DNA from: Agreia sp. Leaf283
Lineage (GTDB): Bacteria; Actinomycetota; Actinomycetes; Actinomycetales; Microbacteriaceae
Length of the DNA stretch: 64,000 nucleotides
Direction of reading: 5' to 3'
Assembly: GCF_001422485.1 (NCBI RefSeq)
Contig: NZ_LMNF01000002.1
Coordinates: 941,949-1,005,948, forward strand
The notes beneath the pieces are model-generated. The model was not told where the DNA came from, made no database searches, and was given only the letters and a program-made list of their open reading frames with translations. A program made the translations under genes and the position numbers. This document shows positions 53,050 through 64,000 of the stretch, one piece after another (position 1 is the first letter of the stretch; each line of letters opens with the position of its first letter).

Positions 53050-54348
53050 ATGACACCCCCACCCCCACCCTCCGAGCCTGACCCGTACATGGTCGCGCTC
53101 GACGAGGTCGCCGCCCTCGACACGCAGATAGCCCGGCTATCCGCGGTCAGGGCCAGACGCGTCACCGACGCCCAGCGGAACCTGCACCGCCAGGCCCCGG
53201 TCGATACGTCCACCGCCGGACCGGTCTGGTCCACCGCCCGGGTCGAACGCGTTGAGCTCCTCACCGAACTCGCCCTGCTGACCCGCCGCACCGAGTACCG
53301 CACTTCCGTCCTGGTCGATACCAGCGTCGCCCTGGTCAGCTCTCTTCCCCTCACTCTTCACGCCCTGTCAGCAGGGAACGTGTCGTGGGAACACGCCGAG
53401 GTCATCGCGAAGCACGCCGAGAACCTCGAGGGCGACGCGTTGGCCGCATACGACGCCCGCCTTGCAGTGTTGGCGACGGAGGTGAACCCGAAGCAGCTCG
53501 AGAAGAAGGCACGCCACGAGGTCGAACTCGCTCAACCGTCCACCGCCGTGGAACGGGCAGAGAAAGCTGCCGGGACTCGGCGCATCTACATCGATCCGGC
53601 AGCAGACGGCATGGCCCAACTCACCCTGCTCGCCCCGGCACCGGAGATCCACGCCATCGCAGACAGGGCCGTACGACTGGCGGCCGGGCTGAAGACCAGT
53701 GGTGACCCGCGCAGCATGGGACACCTGAAGGTCGATGTCCTCACCGACCTGCTCCTCAACGGGGAACCGTCGATCCCGGGAGCGACCCGCGGTATTCGCG
53801 GCAGGGTGCATGTGATGGTTCCCGTCATGACGCTGCTCGGTGTGGGTGAGGAGGCGGCGATCCTCCGCGGCTACGGGCCCATCGACCCCGCCACCGCCGC
53901 CCAGCTGACGGCGGACGCGACGTCGTGGCGGCGCATCCTGACCGACCCCATCACCGGACGCATCCTCGCCACCGACCCCCGGGACTACCGGCCGACCGCG
54001 GCGATGATCGACCACGCCCGACTGGTGCACCCGGAGTGCGTGTTCCCGGGGTGCACGGTCCCGTCGGAGCAGGCCGATATGGACCACACGGAGGACCACG
54101 CCTATGGCGGGGGCACGATCCCGGAGAACCTCGCACCATTGAGTGCGGGACATCATCGGGTGAAGCATCACACGAGGTGGGAGTTCGTCCAGAACGGAGA
54201 CGACACACTGACGGCGACGTCACCTGCAGGGCACGTCTACACTGTGCGGCCAGAAGGAAGGATGCGACCAGCACCACCAGCTCTCATCACCGCAGCCACA
54301 CAGAACACGACAACACCGGAGGAGGAGCTCGCCGGCTGCCCCTTCTAA
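53050..54348 (+). CDS. DUF222 / HNH endonuclease domain protein (13E12 repeat family)
   Basis: 432 residues from ATG 53050 (MTPPPPPSEPDPYM); upstream in-frame codons reach into unlikely sequence. The N-terminal DUF222 helical domain covers about 20-290 (TRRTEYRTSVLVDTSVAL; LHALSAGNVSWEHAEVIAKHAENL). The C-terminal HNH nuclease has CVFPGCTVPSEQADMDHTEDHAYGGGTIPENLAPLSAGHHRVKH (about 340-384) with two Cys, the DH pair, Asn and His of the metal site. These genes occur in many copies in this group of bacteria. It is bracketed by inverted type-B repeats. Confidence 0.92.
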   Translation: MTPPPPPSEPDPYMVALDEVAALDTQIARLSAVRARRVTDAQRNLHRQAPVDTSTAGPVWSTARVERVELLTELALLTRRTEYRTSVLVDTSVALVSSLPLTLHALSAGNVSWEHAEVIAKHAENLEGDALAAYDARLAVLATEVNPKQLEKKARHEVELAQPSTAVERAEKAAGTRRIYIDPAADGMAQLTLLAPAPEIHAIADRAVRLAAGLKTSGDPRSMGHLKVDVLTDLLLNGEPSIPGATRGIRGRVHVMVPVMTLLGVGEEAAILRGYGPIDPATAAQLTADATSWRRILTDPITGRILATDPRDYRPTAAMIDHARLVHPECVFPGCTVPSEQADMDHTEDHAYGGGTIPENLAPLSAGHHRVKHHTRWEFVQNGDDTLTATSPAGHVYTVRPEGRMRPAPPALITAATQNTTTPEEELAGCPF

Positions 54349-54357
54349 CCAACCCTG

Positions 54358-54392
54358 GGTCTCGATACGGCCGCAAGCGGCCTACTCGACCA
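54358..54392. repeat. type-B palindromic repeat, right of the HNH gene
   Basis: GGTCTCGATACGGCCGC, AAG, CGGCCTACTCGACCA. The internal GGCCGC-AA-GCGGCC is a perfect hairpin. Starts nine bases after the HNH stop, so it may also be its terminator. Confidence 0.8.
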
Positions 54393-54525
54393 ACGCAGGG
54401 GGAGACGAGGACAGCCCGCCCACGCCTGCGCCGATCGAGTATCGGCGCGAGGAACTAGCACCGCGAATCGAGATCACCCCGTCCGACCGTGGCACACGTA
54501 TGCCCTCATCCGCCATGCTGGACGC

Positions 54526-54936
54526 ATGGAGAGCCGCCACGTCAGCCGCGTCATTTCAGCGAGCCCGCAGGCCGTCTACGGGTTCGCCTCGAACGTCGAC
54601 AACCTGCCGATATGGGCGTCCGGGCTGGCACACTCCGAGGTGACCCGCGAGGGTGACACCCTAAGGGTCGACTCGCCGATGGGTCGTGTCTCGGTGCGCT
54701 TCGTCGCGCCCAACGAGTTCGGCATCCTCGATCACGATGTGACCCTGCCATCGGGGGCAACCGTCACCAACCCTCTGAGGGTCATCGCCCACCCCGACGG
54801 GGCGGAGATCATCTTCACGTTGCGCCCACTCGACCTCTCAGACGACGAATTCGATCGGGACACGGCGACAGTCGGGGAAGACCTCGACCATTTGCGCGCA
54901 TTGGTAGAAGACAGGAACCGGGCGAGTCGCTCGTAG
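54526..54936 (+). CDS. SRPBCC family protein
   Basis: 136-residue START-like/polyketide-cyclase fold protein: SRVISASPQAVYGFASNVDNLPIWASGLAHSEVTREGDTLRVDSPMGRVSVRFVAPNEFGILDHDVTLPSG. Small hydrophobic-ligand binding is expected for the fold; ligand unknown. CATGCT six bases before ATG is a weak leaderless box. Just upstream of a HAD hydrolase gene. Confidence 0.8.
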   Translation: MESRHVSRVISASPQAVYGFASNVDNLPIWASGLAHSEVTREGDTLRVDSPMGRVSVRFVAPNEFGILDHDVTLPSGATVTNPLRVIAHPDGAEIIFTLRPLDLSDDEFDRDTATVGEDLDHLRALVEDRNRASRS

Positions 54937-54939
54937 TCT
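54934..54939 (+). promoter_or_regulatory. -10 box (TAGTCT) of the HAD hydrolase gene
   Basis: TAGTCT, six bases, GTG at 54946; it overlaps the stop codon of the SRPBCC gene. Confidence 0.45.
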
Positions 54940-54945
54940 GGTGCG

Positions 54946-55596
54946 GTGCTCCTGCTCTTAGACCTCGACAACACGCTCGTCGACAGAGACGGCGCCTTCA
55001 AGCGCTGGGCAGAGGGGTTCGTTCGAGAGATAGGCGGAACTCCTGCCGACTCCGCCTGGATCATGGCGGCTGACAGGAGCGGCTACGCGCCTCGGCGTGA
55101 ACTCGCACAAGATCTGATCACAAGATACGTTCCCACCGCAGACGCCGACGAACTCGTCGATCGTCTGCGCGAGGGGGTGCTCGACGGCCTGGCCTGCTAC
55201 CCCGGAGTCGTCGACCGGCTCCAACAGCTCTCGGAAGCGGGCGCCCACCTTGTCATCGTGACCAATGGCGAATCGCGGCAGCAGCGACGGAAGCTCGCGC
55301 AGACAGGGCTGGACCGGCTCGTAGACGATGTCGTCGTCTCCGCAGAGGTCGGGGTCAAGAAACCCGACGGCCGAATCTTCGCGGCAGCCAGGGCTATGGC
55401 TCCCGCCGACCCCGACGTCTGGATGATCGGTGACCACGTGCGTGCAGACATGGAGGGCGGACGGGCAGCCGGCGCATCCACTGGCTGGGTCAGCCACGGA
55501 CGGTCTTGGACCCAAGAGTGGTCGCCGACCCTCATCGCCGACACCCCCGAGGCTCTGCTGGCTCGCGTTCTCCGCGCACAACCTCCGCAGAGCTAG
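54946..55596 (+). CDS. HAD family hydrolase
   Basis: 216-residue haloacid dehalogenase-type phosphatase. Motif I DLDNTLVDRDG (Asp about 6 and 8), helical cap, motif II VTNGES, motif III lysine in GVKKPDGRIF (about 143), motif IV MIGDHVRADMEGG. Nine bases after the SRPBCC stop, with its own GTG start. Substrate unknown. Convergent with the GNAT gene, overlapping it by four bases. Confidence 0.92.
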   Translation: MLLLLDLDNTLVDRDGAFKRWAEGFVREIGGTPADSAWIMAADRSGYAPRRELAQDLITRYVPTADADELVDRLREGVLDGLACYPGVVDRLQQLSEAGAHLVIVTNGESRQQRRKLAQTGLDRLVDDVVVSAEVGVKKPDGRIFAAARAMAPADPDVWMIGDHVRADMEGGRAAGASTGWVSHGRSWTQEWSPTLIADTPEALLARVLRAQPPQS

Positions 55597-56087
55597 ACCA
55601 CCCGGTACTTGAACCCGACGTGAGACGCCTCGAAGCCGAGCCGCTCGTAGAAGCGGTGCGCATCCACCCGGGCAGCATCTGACGTCAACTGCACGAGCGG
55701 CACGCCGGAGACGCGAGCGTCCTCGATCGCCCAGCGCATCATCGCCGCACCGATACCGCGGCTGCGTTGACTCGACGAGACCCGCACGGCCTCGATCTGC
55801 AGGCGAGACGCTCCGCGCCTGGCGAGACCGGGGATCACCGTGAGCTGCATGGTCGCAACGACCGCACAAACAGAGTCGACGACGACCAAAAGTCGCTGCG
55901 CCGGGTCCCGGTCGATGGCGGCGAAAGCGACCTCGTAGGCCTCCCGATCGCTGGCATCGGCCGAGTCACCGCGCGCCGCGCTGATCGGATCGTCGGCCAG
56001 CAGATCGATGATCACCGAGAGGTCGTCGATCGTCGCACGCCTGAGAAGCACGGAACCATCGGGCAGATCAAGAGTCACAGCATCCAT
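55593..56087 (-). CDS. GNAT family N-acetyltransferase
   Basis: 164 residues from ATG 56087 (MDAVTLDLPDGSVLLRRATIDDL), chosen because TATCGT stands seven bases upstream; ATG 56120 would add 11 residues and has no such box. The acetyl-CoA binding pattern is SSQRSRGIGAAMMRWAIEDARVSG, followed by HRFYERLGFEASHVGFKYRV. Arrangement of strands is that of small GNAT enzymes. Acceptor unknown. Confidence 0.92.
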   Translation of the reverse strand: MDAVTLDLPDGSVLLRRATIDDLSVIIDLLADDPISAARGDSADASDREAYEVAFAAIDRDPAQRLLVVVDSVCAVVATMQLTVIPGLARRGASRLQIEAVRVSSSQRSRGIGAAMMRWAIEDARVSGVPLVQLTSDAARVDAHRFYERLGFEASHVGFKYRVV

Positions 56088-56094
56088 TCCGGCC

Positions 56095-56100
56095 ACGATA
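56095..56100 (-). promoter_or_regulatory. -10 box (TATCGT) of the GNAT gene
   Basis: TATCGT, seven bases, ATG at 56087; lies inside the longer frame, so it argues for the shorter protein. Confidence 0.45.
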
Positions 56101-56161
56101 CCGGCCGAGACATCAGCCATGAGGGCGCGACCGGTGGCGGAGAATCTAGAATGGAATGCCC

Positions 56162-59989
<3,828 letters not shown>

Positions 59990-60001
59990 AGTAGAGAAGT
60001 T

Positions 60002-61213
60002 GTGAGCAGCTACTCGAATCTCTTGAAAACCCGCGGGGTCGCGCGCATCATCGCCGCGCAACTCACCGCCCGGTTCCCCTTCGGCATGCTCTCGCTCGCC
60101 TTCCTTCTGCACATCGAGAGGGTCCACGACTCCTACGGCGCGGCCGGCCTCGTTCTCGCCGCGTTGAGCATCGGCCAGGCGGTCGCCGGCCCCCTCACTT
60201 CGCGGCTGATGGGCGTCTGGGGCATGCGCCAAGTCATCACCATCACGATGATCATCTGCGCCTTCGCCATCTCGGCCATCGCACTCCTGCCCCTCACGAT
60301 CCCGGCCGCCATGGGCGTCGCTCTCGTCGCCGGCCTGACCATGCCGCCCATCCAGCCTGCCGTGCGCACCATCTACCCCAAGATGGTCAACTCGAAGCAG
60401 CTCACCCCGCTCTTCTCGCTCGACGCCTCGGCCCAGGAGATCATCTGGGTCGTCGGCCCGGTCATCACCACGTTCGTGTCGACCCAGATCGGCACCGTCT
60501 GGGGCATCCTTCTCGCCGTCGTCTTCCTGGTCGGAGGAGGCACCTGGTTCATCGCGAGCCCCGAGCTGGGCCGGGTGCGCATCCCCCGCTCGCGCCGCAA
60601 GCTGGGCGCGGTGCTCGCCAAGCCTCCCGTGCTGCTGGCGACGATCGTCGGGTTCCTGCTGGTCGCGGCCTGCGCGGCGATCGAGGCCGGCGTCGTGGCC
60701 ACGTTCGGTCACGACGGCCTCGAGGCCGGAATCGTTCTCGCGATCTTCGCCGTCGGCTCCCTGGTCGGCGGCCTGTCGCTCGGCCACGTTCCGATCGGGC
60801 CATGGGCGCTGGCCCGCCGCATGCTGATCGTGTTCGTCGGAACAGCACTCGCGGCCGTGTCGCTCAACATCTGGTGGCTCGCCGTCACCCTGTTCATCGC
60901 GGGTATCGGCATCGCCCCGGCCCTCGCCGTGATGTTCTCCATCGTCTCGGCGAGCGTGCGCTTCAGCGACACGGCCGAAGCCTACGGCTGGGTCGGCACG
61001 GGTCAGCTCATCGGAGCCGCCGTCGGAAGCGCGTTCGCCGGATTCCTCATCGACGGCCAGGGCGCCTCGGGCGCCTTCTACGTCGCCGGCGTGCTGGGCC
61101 TGCTCGGGTTCCTCGTTCCACTCGTCGGAAAGCGGTGGCATCCCGATCTTCGCGGAAAAGACGCCAGCCCCATTCCCGATACCGAACCCATCCAGACCGT
61201 GAGCGGACTCTGA
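60002..61213 (+). CDS. MFS transporter
   Basis: 403 residues, about twelve membrane segments: SLAFLLHIERVHDSYGAAGLVLAALSIGQAVAGPLTSRLMGVWGMRQVI at the N-terminus is the usual segment 1-3 region with the short basic loop. No resistance-specific motif stands out; substrate unknown. GTG 60002 lies twelve bases after hrpA, with TAGAGT nine bases upstream. Confidence 0.88.
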   Translation: MSSYSNLLKTRGVARIIAAQLTARFPFGMLSLAFLLHIERVHDSYGAAGLVLAALSIGQAVAGPLTSRLMGVWGMRQVITITMIICAFAISAIALLPLTIPAAMGVALVAGLTMPPIQPAVRTIYPKMVNSKQLTPLFSLDASAQEIIWVVGPVITTFVSTQIGTVWGILLAVVFLVGGGTWFIASPELGRVRIPRSRRKLGAVLAKPPVLLATIVGFLLVAACAAIEAGVVATFGHDGLEAGIVLAIFAVGSLVGGLSLGHVPIGPWALARRMLIVFVGTALAAVSLNIWWLAVTLFIAGIGIAPALAVMFSIVSASVRFSDTAEAYGWVGTGQLIGAAVGSAFAGFLIDGQGASGAFYVAGVLGLLGFLVPLVGKRWHPDLRGKDASPIPDTEPIQTVSGL

Positions 61214-61224
61214 CTCCTGGAGCG

Positions 61225-61230
61225 TAGTGT
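61225..61230 (+). promoter_or_regulatory. -10 box (TAGTGT) of the PdxH-like gene
   Basis: TAGTGT, seven bases, GTG at 61238. Confidence 0.45.
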
Positions 61231-61237
61231 CGATAAG

Positions 61238-61891
61238 GTGCACCCTCTGAGAGACAGCCTTCGTCCGCTCGCCAGCCTCGCGGCCACTCCTCCGCCGTTC
61301 GATCCGACCGTCGTGCCCGAGAACCCCCTCGAACTCTTCGTGGCGTGGTTCGGCCAGGCCGTCGAAGCGGGCCAGCTCGAACCGCACGCGATGACGCTCT
61401 CCACCGTCGACGCCGACGGCGTTCCGGATGCCCGGGTGCTGATCCTGAAGGACCTCACCGACGACGGCTGGTGGTTCGCCAGCAGCTCCGCGAGCGTCAA
61501 AGGCGCCGAGCTCACGGCGAATCCCGTCGCCGCCCTCACCTTCTACTGGCCCACCGTGGGTCGCTCCGTGCGCATCCGCGGCACGGTGACGCGGGGCTCA
61601 GACGACGAGAACGCCCGCGACTTCTCCCGCCGCAGGCTGGGCGCCCGCGCCGTCGCGCTCGGAAGCCCCCAGAGCCACCCGCTCGGCAGCCGCGACGAGA
61701 GCGAGGCCGCCATCGAGAAGGCGGCGCGCGAACTCGACGCGCATCCAGAGCTGGTGTCGCCCACCTGGACGCTCTGGTGCGTCAGGCCGTCTACCGTCGA
61801 ATTCTGGCAATCGGATGCCGAGCGCCGGCACCAGAGACTGCGTTACGCGCGCAGCGCCGACACGTGGTCTACATCACTTCTCTGGCCGTAA
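61238..61891 (+). CDS. pdxH: pyridoxamine 5'-phosphate oxidase family protein
   Basis: 217-residue FMN split-barrel protein with PdxH layout: AMTLSTVDADGVPDARVLILKDLTDDGWWFASSSASVKGAELTANPVAALTFYWPTVGRSVRIRGTV, FSRRRLGARAVALGSPQSHPLGSR, and a C-terminal domain ending RYARSADTWSTSLLWP. PdxH normally ends in a conserved RLAP; here it is LLWP, so a related oxidase (PhzG-like) cannot be excluded. It would make pyridoxal phosphate with FMN and oxygen. Confidence 0.82.
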   Translation: MHPLRDSLRPLASLAATPPPFDPTVVPENPLELFVAWFGQAVEAGQLEPHAMTLSTVDADGVPDARVLILKDLTDDGWWFASSSASVKGAELTANPVAALTFYWPTVGRSVRIRGTVTRGSDDENARDFSRRRLGARAVALGSPQSHPLGSRDESEAAIEKAARELDAHPELVSPTWTLWCVRPSTVEFWQSDAERRHQRLRYARSADTWSTSLLWP

Positions 61892-61897
61892 AGCCAC

Positions 61898-61947
61898 CCG
61901 TTCGCTGAGCCTGTCGAAGCGGGCCCTTCGACAAGCTCAGGGAACGG
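61898..61947. terminator. inverted pair of type-A repeats as bidirectional terminator
   Basis: CCGTTCGCTGAGCCTGTCGA, then AG-CGGGC-CCTT, then CGACAAGCTCAGGGAACGG: two type-A copies head to head, giving a stem of about 21 bp with few mismatches and a short loop. It lies seven bases after the PdxH-like stop and seven bases before the convergent GH1 stop, so it can end transcription from both sides. Confidence 0.75.
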
Positions 61948-61953
61948 AGTTGT

Positions 61954-63132
61954 TCAGACGGCGAGCGCGTTGGCCTTCGCGACCTCGCCGTACCAGCTCG
62001 CGCTGGGCTTGGGCGTGCGCTCGAAGGTCTGCTTGTCCCAGCCGATGAGGCCGAACGTGGGAGCGAAGCCCGAGGCCCATTCGTAGTTGTCGAGCGCAGA
62101 CCAGTGCTGGTAGCCCAGCAGCGTGATGCCGTCTTCGATGCACGCGTGCAGTCCCTCGAGCGCGCCTCGGGTGTAGTCGATGCGACGCGGGTCGTCCTGC
62201 GTGGCGATGCCGTTCTCGGTCACCATGACCGGAGTGTGGTCGCTCAGCTCCCACGCCGCGCGAACGCCGATGCCGGCGGCCGGAGGGAAGTACTCCCACT
62301 GCGTGAGCGTCTTCTCCACGTCGGCGGCGGGCGGGCGGATGCCCTCGGGTCCCACGATGTTGCGGGTATAGGCCTGCACACCGATGAAGTCGTCGCCGGC
62401 GGCGTTCTCGAGGTACCAATCCTCGGCGGGGTAGGCGATCTCGCGCTTCTTCTCTTCGGAGCCGGGCTCGTCGGCCGCCTCGAACGCCTGGGTGGCGATC
62501 GTCCAGCCTGTCTTGAGGCCGGAGACCTGCGACAGCACCTCCCGGGAGCGCTTGTGCGACTCGAGCAGCGCGTCGGCCACGCCGAGGTCGGGCTTGGGCA
62601 GGCCGTAGGCGACGAGGTTCGAGGCGTCCTCTCCCCCGGCGAGCATGGCGGCGATATTGGGCTCGTTGATGGTGCAGACGTAGTTCACACCCTCGGCCAC
62701 GACGGGCAGCGCGAGCTCGGTGTAGCGGGCGAAGAGGTCCGCGGCATCCGGTGCCCGCCAGAAGCCGTCGTTCTCGAACCAGCGGGGCACGGTGAAGTGC
62801 ATCAGGGTCACGATCGGCTCGATGCCGAACTCGTGGCAGGTGTCGACCATTCGCCGGTAGTGGTCGACGGATGCGCGCGAGTAGAGGCCGCGCTCGGGCT
62901 CGATGCGCGACCACTCGATGCTGAACCGGTAGGAGTTCAGCCCGAGCTCGGCGAGCAGGCGGATGTCGTCGCGGTAGCGGTGGTAGCTGTCGGCCGCGTC
63001 TCCCGAGGGCTCCACGATCGTGGTGCCCGGCTCGTTCTCGTGAACCCACCAGTTGCTGTTGACGTTGTTTCCCTCGATCTGGTGGGCGGCGGTGGCCGCA
63101 CCCCACAGAAAGCCGTCGGGGAAGGTGAGCAT
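61954..63132 (-). CDS. glycoside hydrolase family 1 (beta-glucosidase-like)
   Basis: 392 residues, somewhat shorter than the usual 440-470. FPDGFLWGAATAAHQIEG at the N-terminus, NSYRFSIEWSRIEPERG, acid/base glutamate in CTINEPN, nucleophile glutamate in VMVTENGIA, and HWSALDNYEWASGFAPTFGLIGWD. Retaining exo-glycosidase for beta-glucosides or related sugars; no signal peptide, so it acts inside the cell on imported sugars. The start overlaps the hydrolase stop (TGATG). Confidence 0.93.
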   Translation of the reverse strand: MLTFPDGFLWGAATAAHQIEGNNVNSNWWVHENEPGTTIVEPSGDAADSYHRYRDDIRLLAELGLNSYRFSIEWSRIEPERGLYSRASVDHYRRMVDTCHEFGIEPIVTLMHFTVPRWFENDGFWRAPDAADLFARYTELALPVVAEGVNYVCTINEPNIAAMLAGGEDASNLVAYGLPKPDLGVADALLESHKRSREVLSQVSGLKTGWTIATQAFEAADEPGSEEKKREIAYPAEDWYLENAAGDDFIGVQAYTRNIVGPEGIRPPAADVEKTLTQWEYFPPAAGIGVRAAWELSDHTPVMVTENGIATQDDPRRIDYTRGALEGLHACIEDGITLLGYQHWSALDNYEWASGFAPTFGLIGWDKQTFERTPKPSASWYGEVAKANALAV

Positions 63133-63959
63133 CAGGATTCTCCTTTGTGTTCTCCACTCGACCAGAAGCCGTCGAGCAGCTCGGTCGTGTAGTTCGGGTT
63201 GTCGATATTCGGCAGGTGCCCGGCGTTCGGGATGACCTCGTAGCGGGCTCCGAGCCGCAGGGCCATGGCGTGCTGGGATGCGATGGGCCAGGCGTCGTCG
63301 GCGTCGCCGTGCGCCACGAGCACGGGCAGCCCGGTCTCGCGCAGCTCGTCGCTCGAATCGGGGGTGTCCCTCAGGATCGCGGCCAGGGCGAGAAAGTTGT
63401 CGTCGCTCGACGCGGCGGCACGCTCGCGCACGAACACCTCGTCGGCGTTCGTCGCGCCGAGGTGATTGTTGTGCTCCCACCAGGCCAACGTGCCGTGGCG
63501 GGCCACGAACGCGGCGTCGTCGACGTGATGATCCGGCCCTTGACCGCCGGGCCCCGAGCAGAGCATCGTCAGGTCGGCGAAGACGTCGGGGCGCCGGATG
63601 GCCGCCGCACGGGCGACGAGTCCGCCGAGGCTGTGGCCCACCAGATGCACCGGTCGACCACTGGCGATCCTTTCCGCCACGACGACCGCGTCTTCGGCGA
63701 GCTTCTGCAAGGAGTACTCGTCGACACCGCGGGGCGCGATCGAGTCCGCCTGTCCGCGCTGGCTGTACGAGAACGACTCCCATCCCCGTTCCGCGGCGAG
63801 CGCGACGAGAAAGCGATGGTCCTCCTTCGATCCCGTGAAGCCCGGCACGAACAGGGCGACGCCGCGCTCCTCATCCCGGGCCAGCGCGCGGAAGGCCGTC
63901 AGGCCGTCGAGGGTGAAGATCTCGAGCGAGTCGGGCAGCGCCAGCCCTCCGAACGTCAC
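63132..63959 (-). CDS. alpha/beta hydrolase
   Basis: 275 residues. VPGFTGSKEDHRFLV (oxyanion region), VGHSLGGLVARAA with the nucleophile Ser (about 107), Asp in VAHGDADDAWPI and His in NAGHLPNIDNPNY (about 258). GTG start overlapping the previous stop (GTGA). In one transcript with the GH1 gene, it could remove acyl groups from the same glycoside; this is inference. Confidence 0.9.
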   Translation of the reverse strand: MTFGGLALPDSLEIFTLDGLTAFRALARDEERGVALFVPGFTGSKEDHRFLVALAAERGWESFSYSQRGQADSIAPRGVDEYSLQKLAEDAVVVAERIASGRPVHLVGHSLGGLVARAAAIRRPDVFADLTMLCSGPGGQGPDHHVDDAAFVARHGTLAWWEHNNHLGATNADEVFVRERAAASSDDNFLALAAILRDTPDSSDELRETGLPVLVAHGDADDAWPIASQHAMALRLGARYEVIPNAGHLPNIDNPNYTTELLDGFWSSGEHKGES

Positions 63960-64000
63960 GCCACGTCCTGTCGGCCGGGGTTCGGGATCGCGTCGAGCAG
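63956..64000 (-). CDS. C-terminal end of an upstream gene, unidentified
   Basis: The last 14 codons LLDAIPNPGRQDVA and a TGA that overlaps the GTG start of the hydrolase (GTGA). The coupling implies a real gene in the same operon, with its body beyond the right edge. Too short to name. Confidence 0.5.
   Translation of the reverse strand: MLDAIPNPGRQDVA

Overview
The window is about 64 kb of high-GC actinobacterial chromosome. The organism is most likely a member of Microbacteriaceae. This is inferred from very high GC with ATG/GTG starts and ATGA/GTGA start-stop overlaps, from the metG-tatD-rsmA-ispE neighbourhood, from a DUF222/HNH (13E12-type) protein, and from two families of short interspersed palindromic repeats that I associate with this family. 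No rRNA, tRNA, CRISPR array, prophage or intact insertion sequence was seen. Many genes have a TANNNT -10 box ending 6-7 nt before the start codon, so leaderless transcription looks common and helps to decide starts.

Layout: 0-17.1 kb is core. It holds an M20 peptidase (cut by the edge), apt, an ABC-2 exporter pair, ispE, a five-gene nucleoside uptake and hydrolysis operon set between ispE and rsmA, then rsmA, tatD, metG and rsmI, and divergently a protein mannosyltransferase and a YeiH-type transporter. At 17.1-20.5 kb there is a membrane protein/ECF sigma pair, a guanidine exporter gene preceded by what I read as a guanidine-III (ykkC-III) riboswitch, and a divergent HTH-regulator/SDR pair.

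The stretch 20.5-28.3 kb is an accessory island, less GC-rich in places. It has two TetR regulators with palindromic operators, small SDR, SnoaL-like and hydrolase enzymes, and orphan genes, separated by a recurring hairpin module related to CCCGTTAG-N-AACGGGC, with the broken 3' end of a resolvase gene at the right border. A monooxygenase/AraC pair and a metabolite MFS transporter follow.

From 31.5 to 44.5 kb come sdaA, a MOSC protein, a degenerate rhodanese, a DeoR-type regulator divergent from galT-galK, and a two-permease/two-ATPase MacB-like exporter operon. From 44.5 to 51.1 kb come a DUF255 protein and a catabolic-looking group: aldo/keto reductase, an ammonia-lyase-like protein lacking the canonical MIO glycine, an LLM flavin monooxygenase and a cysteine-synthase-like enzyme. 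From 51.2 to 64 kb come a patatin-like protein, a gamma-carbonic-anhydrase-like protein, the DUF222/HNH gene flanked by inverted palindromic repeats, small enzymes, hrpA, an MFS transporter, a PdxH-like oxidase, a GH1 glycosidase and an alpha/beta hydrolase.

The most interesting points are the guanidine-III aptamer with a readable translational switch upstream of the exporter, the REP-flanked HNH gene together with REP copies inside two coding regions, the hairpin-module/resolvase-remnant island, and the altered ammonia-lyase active site.
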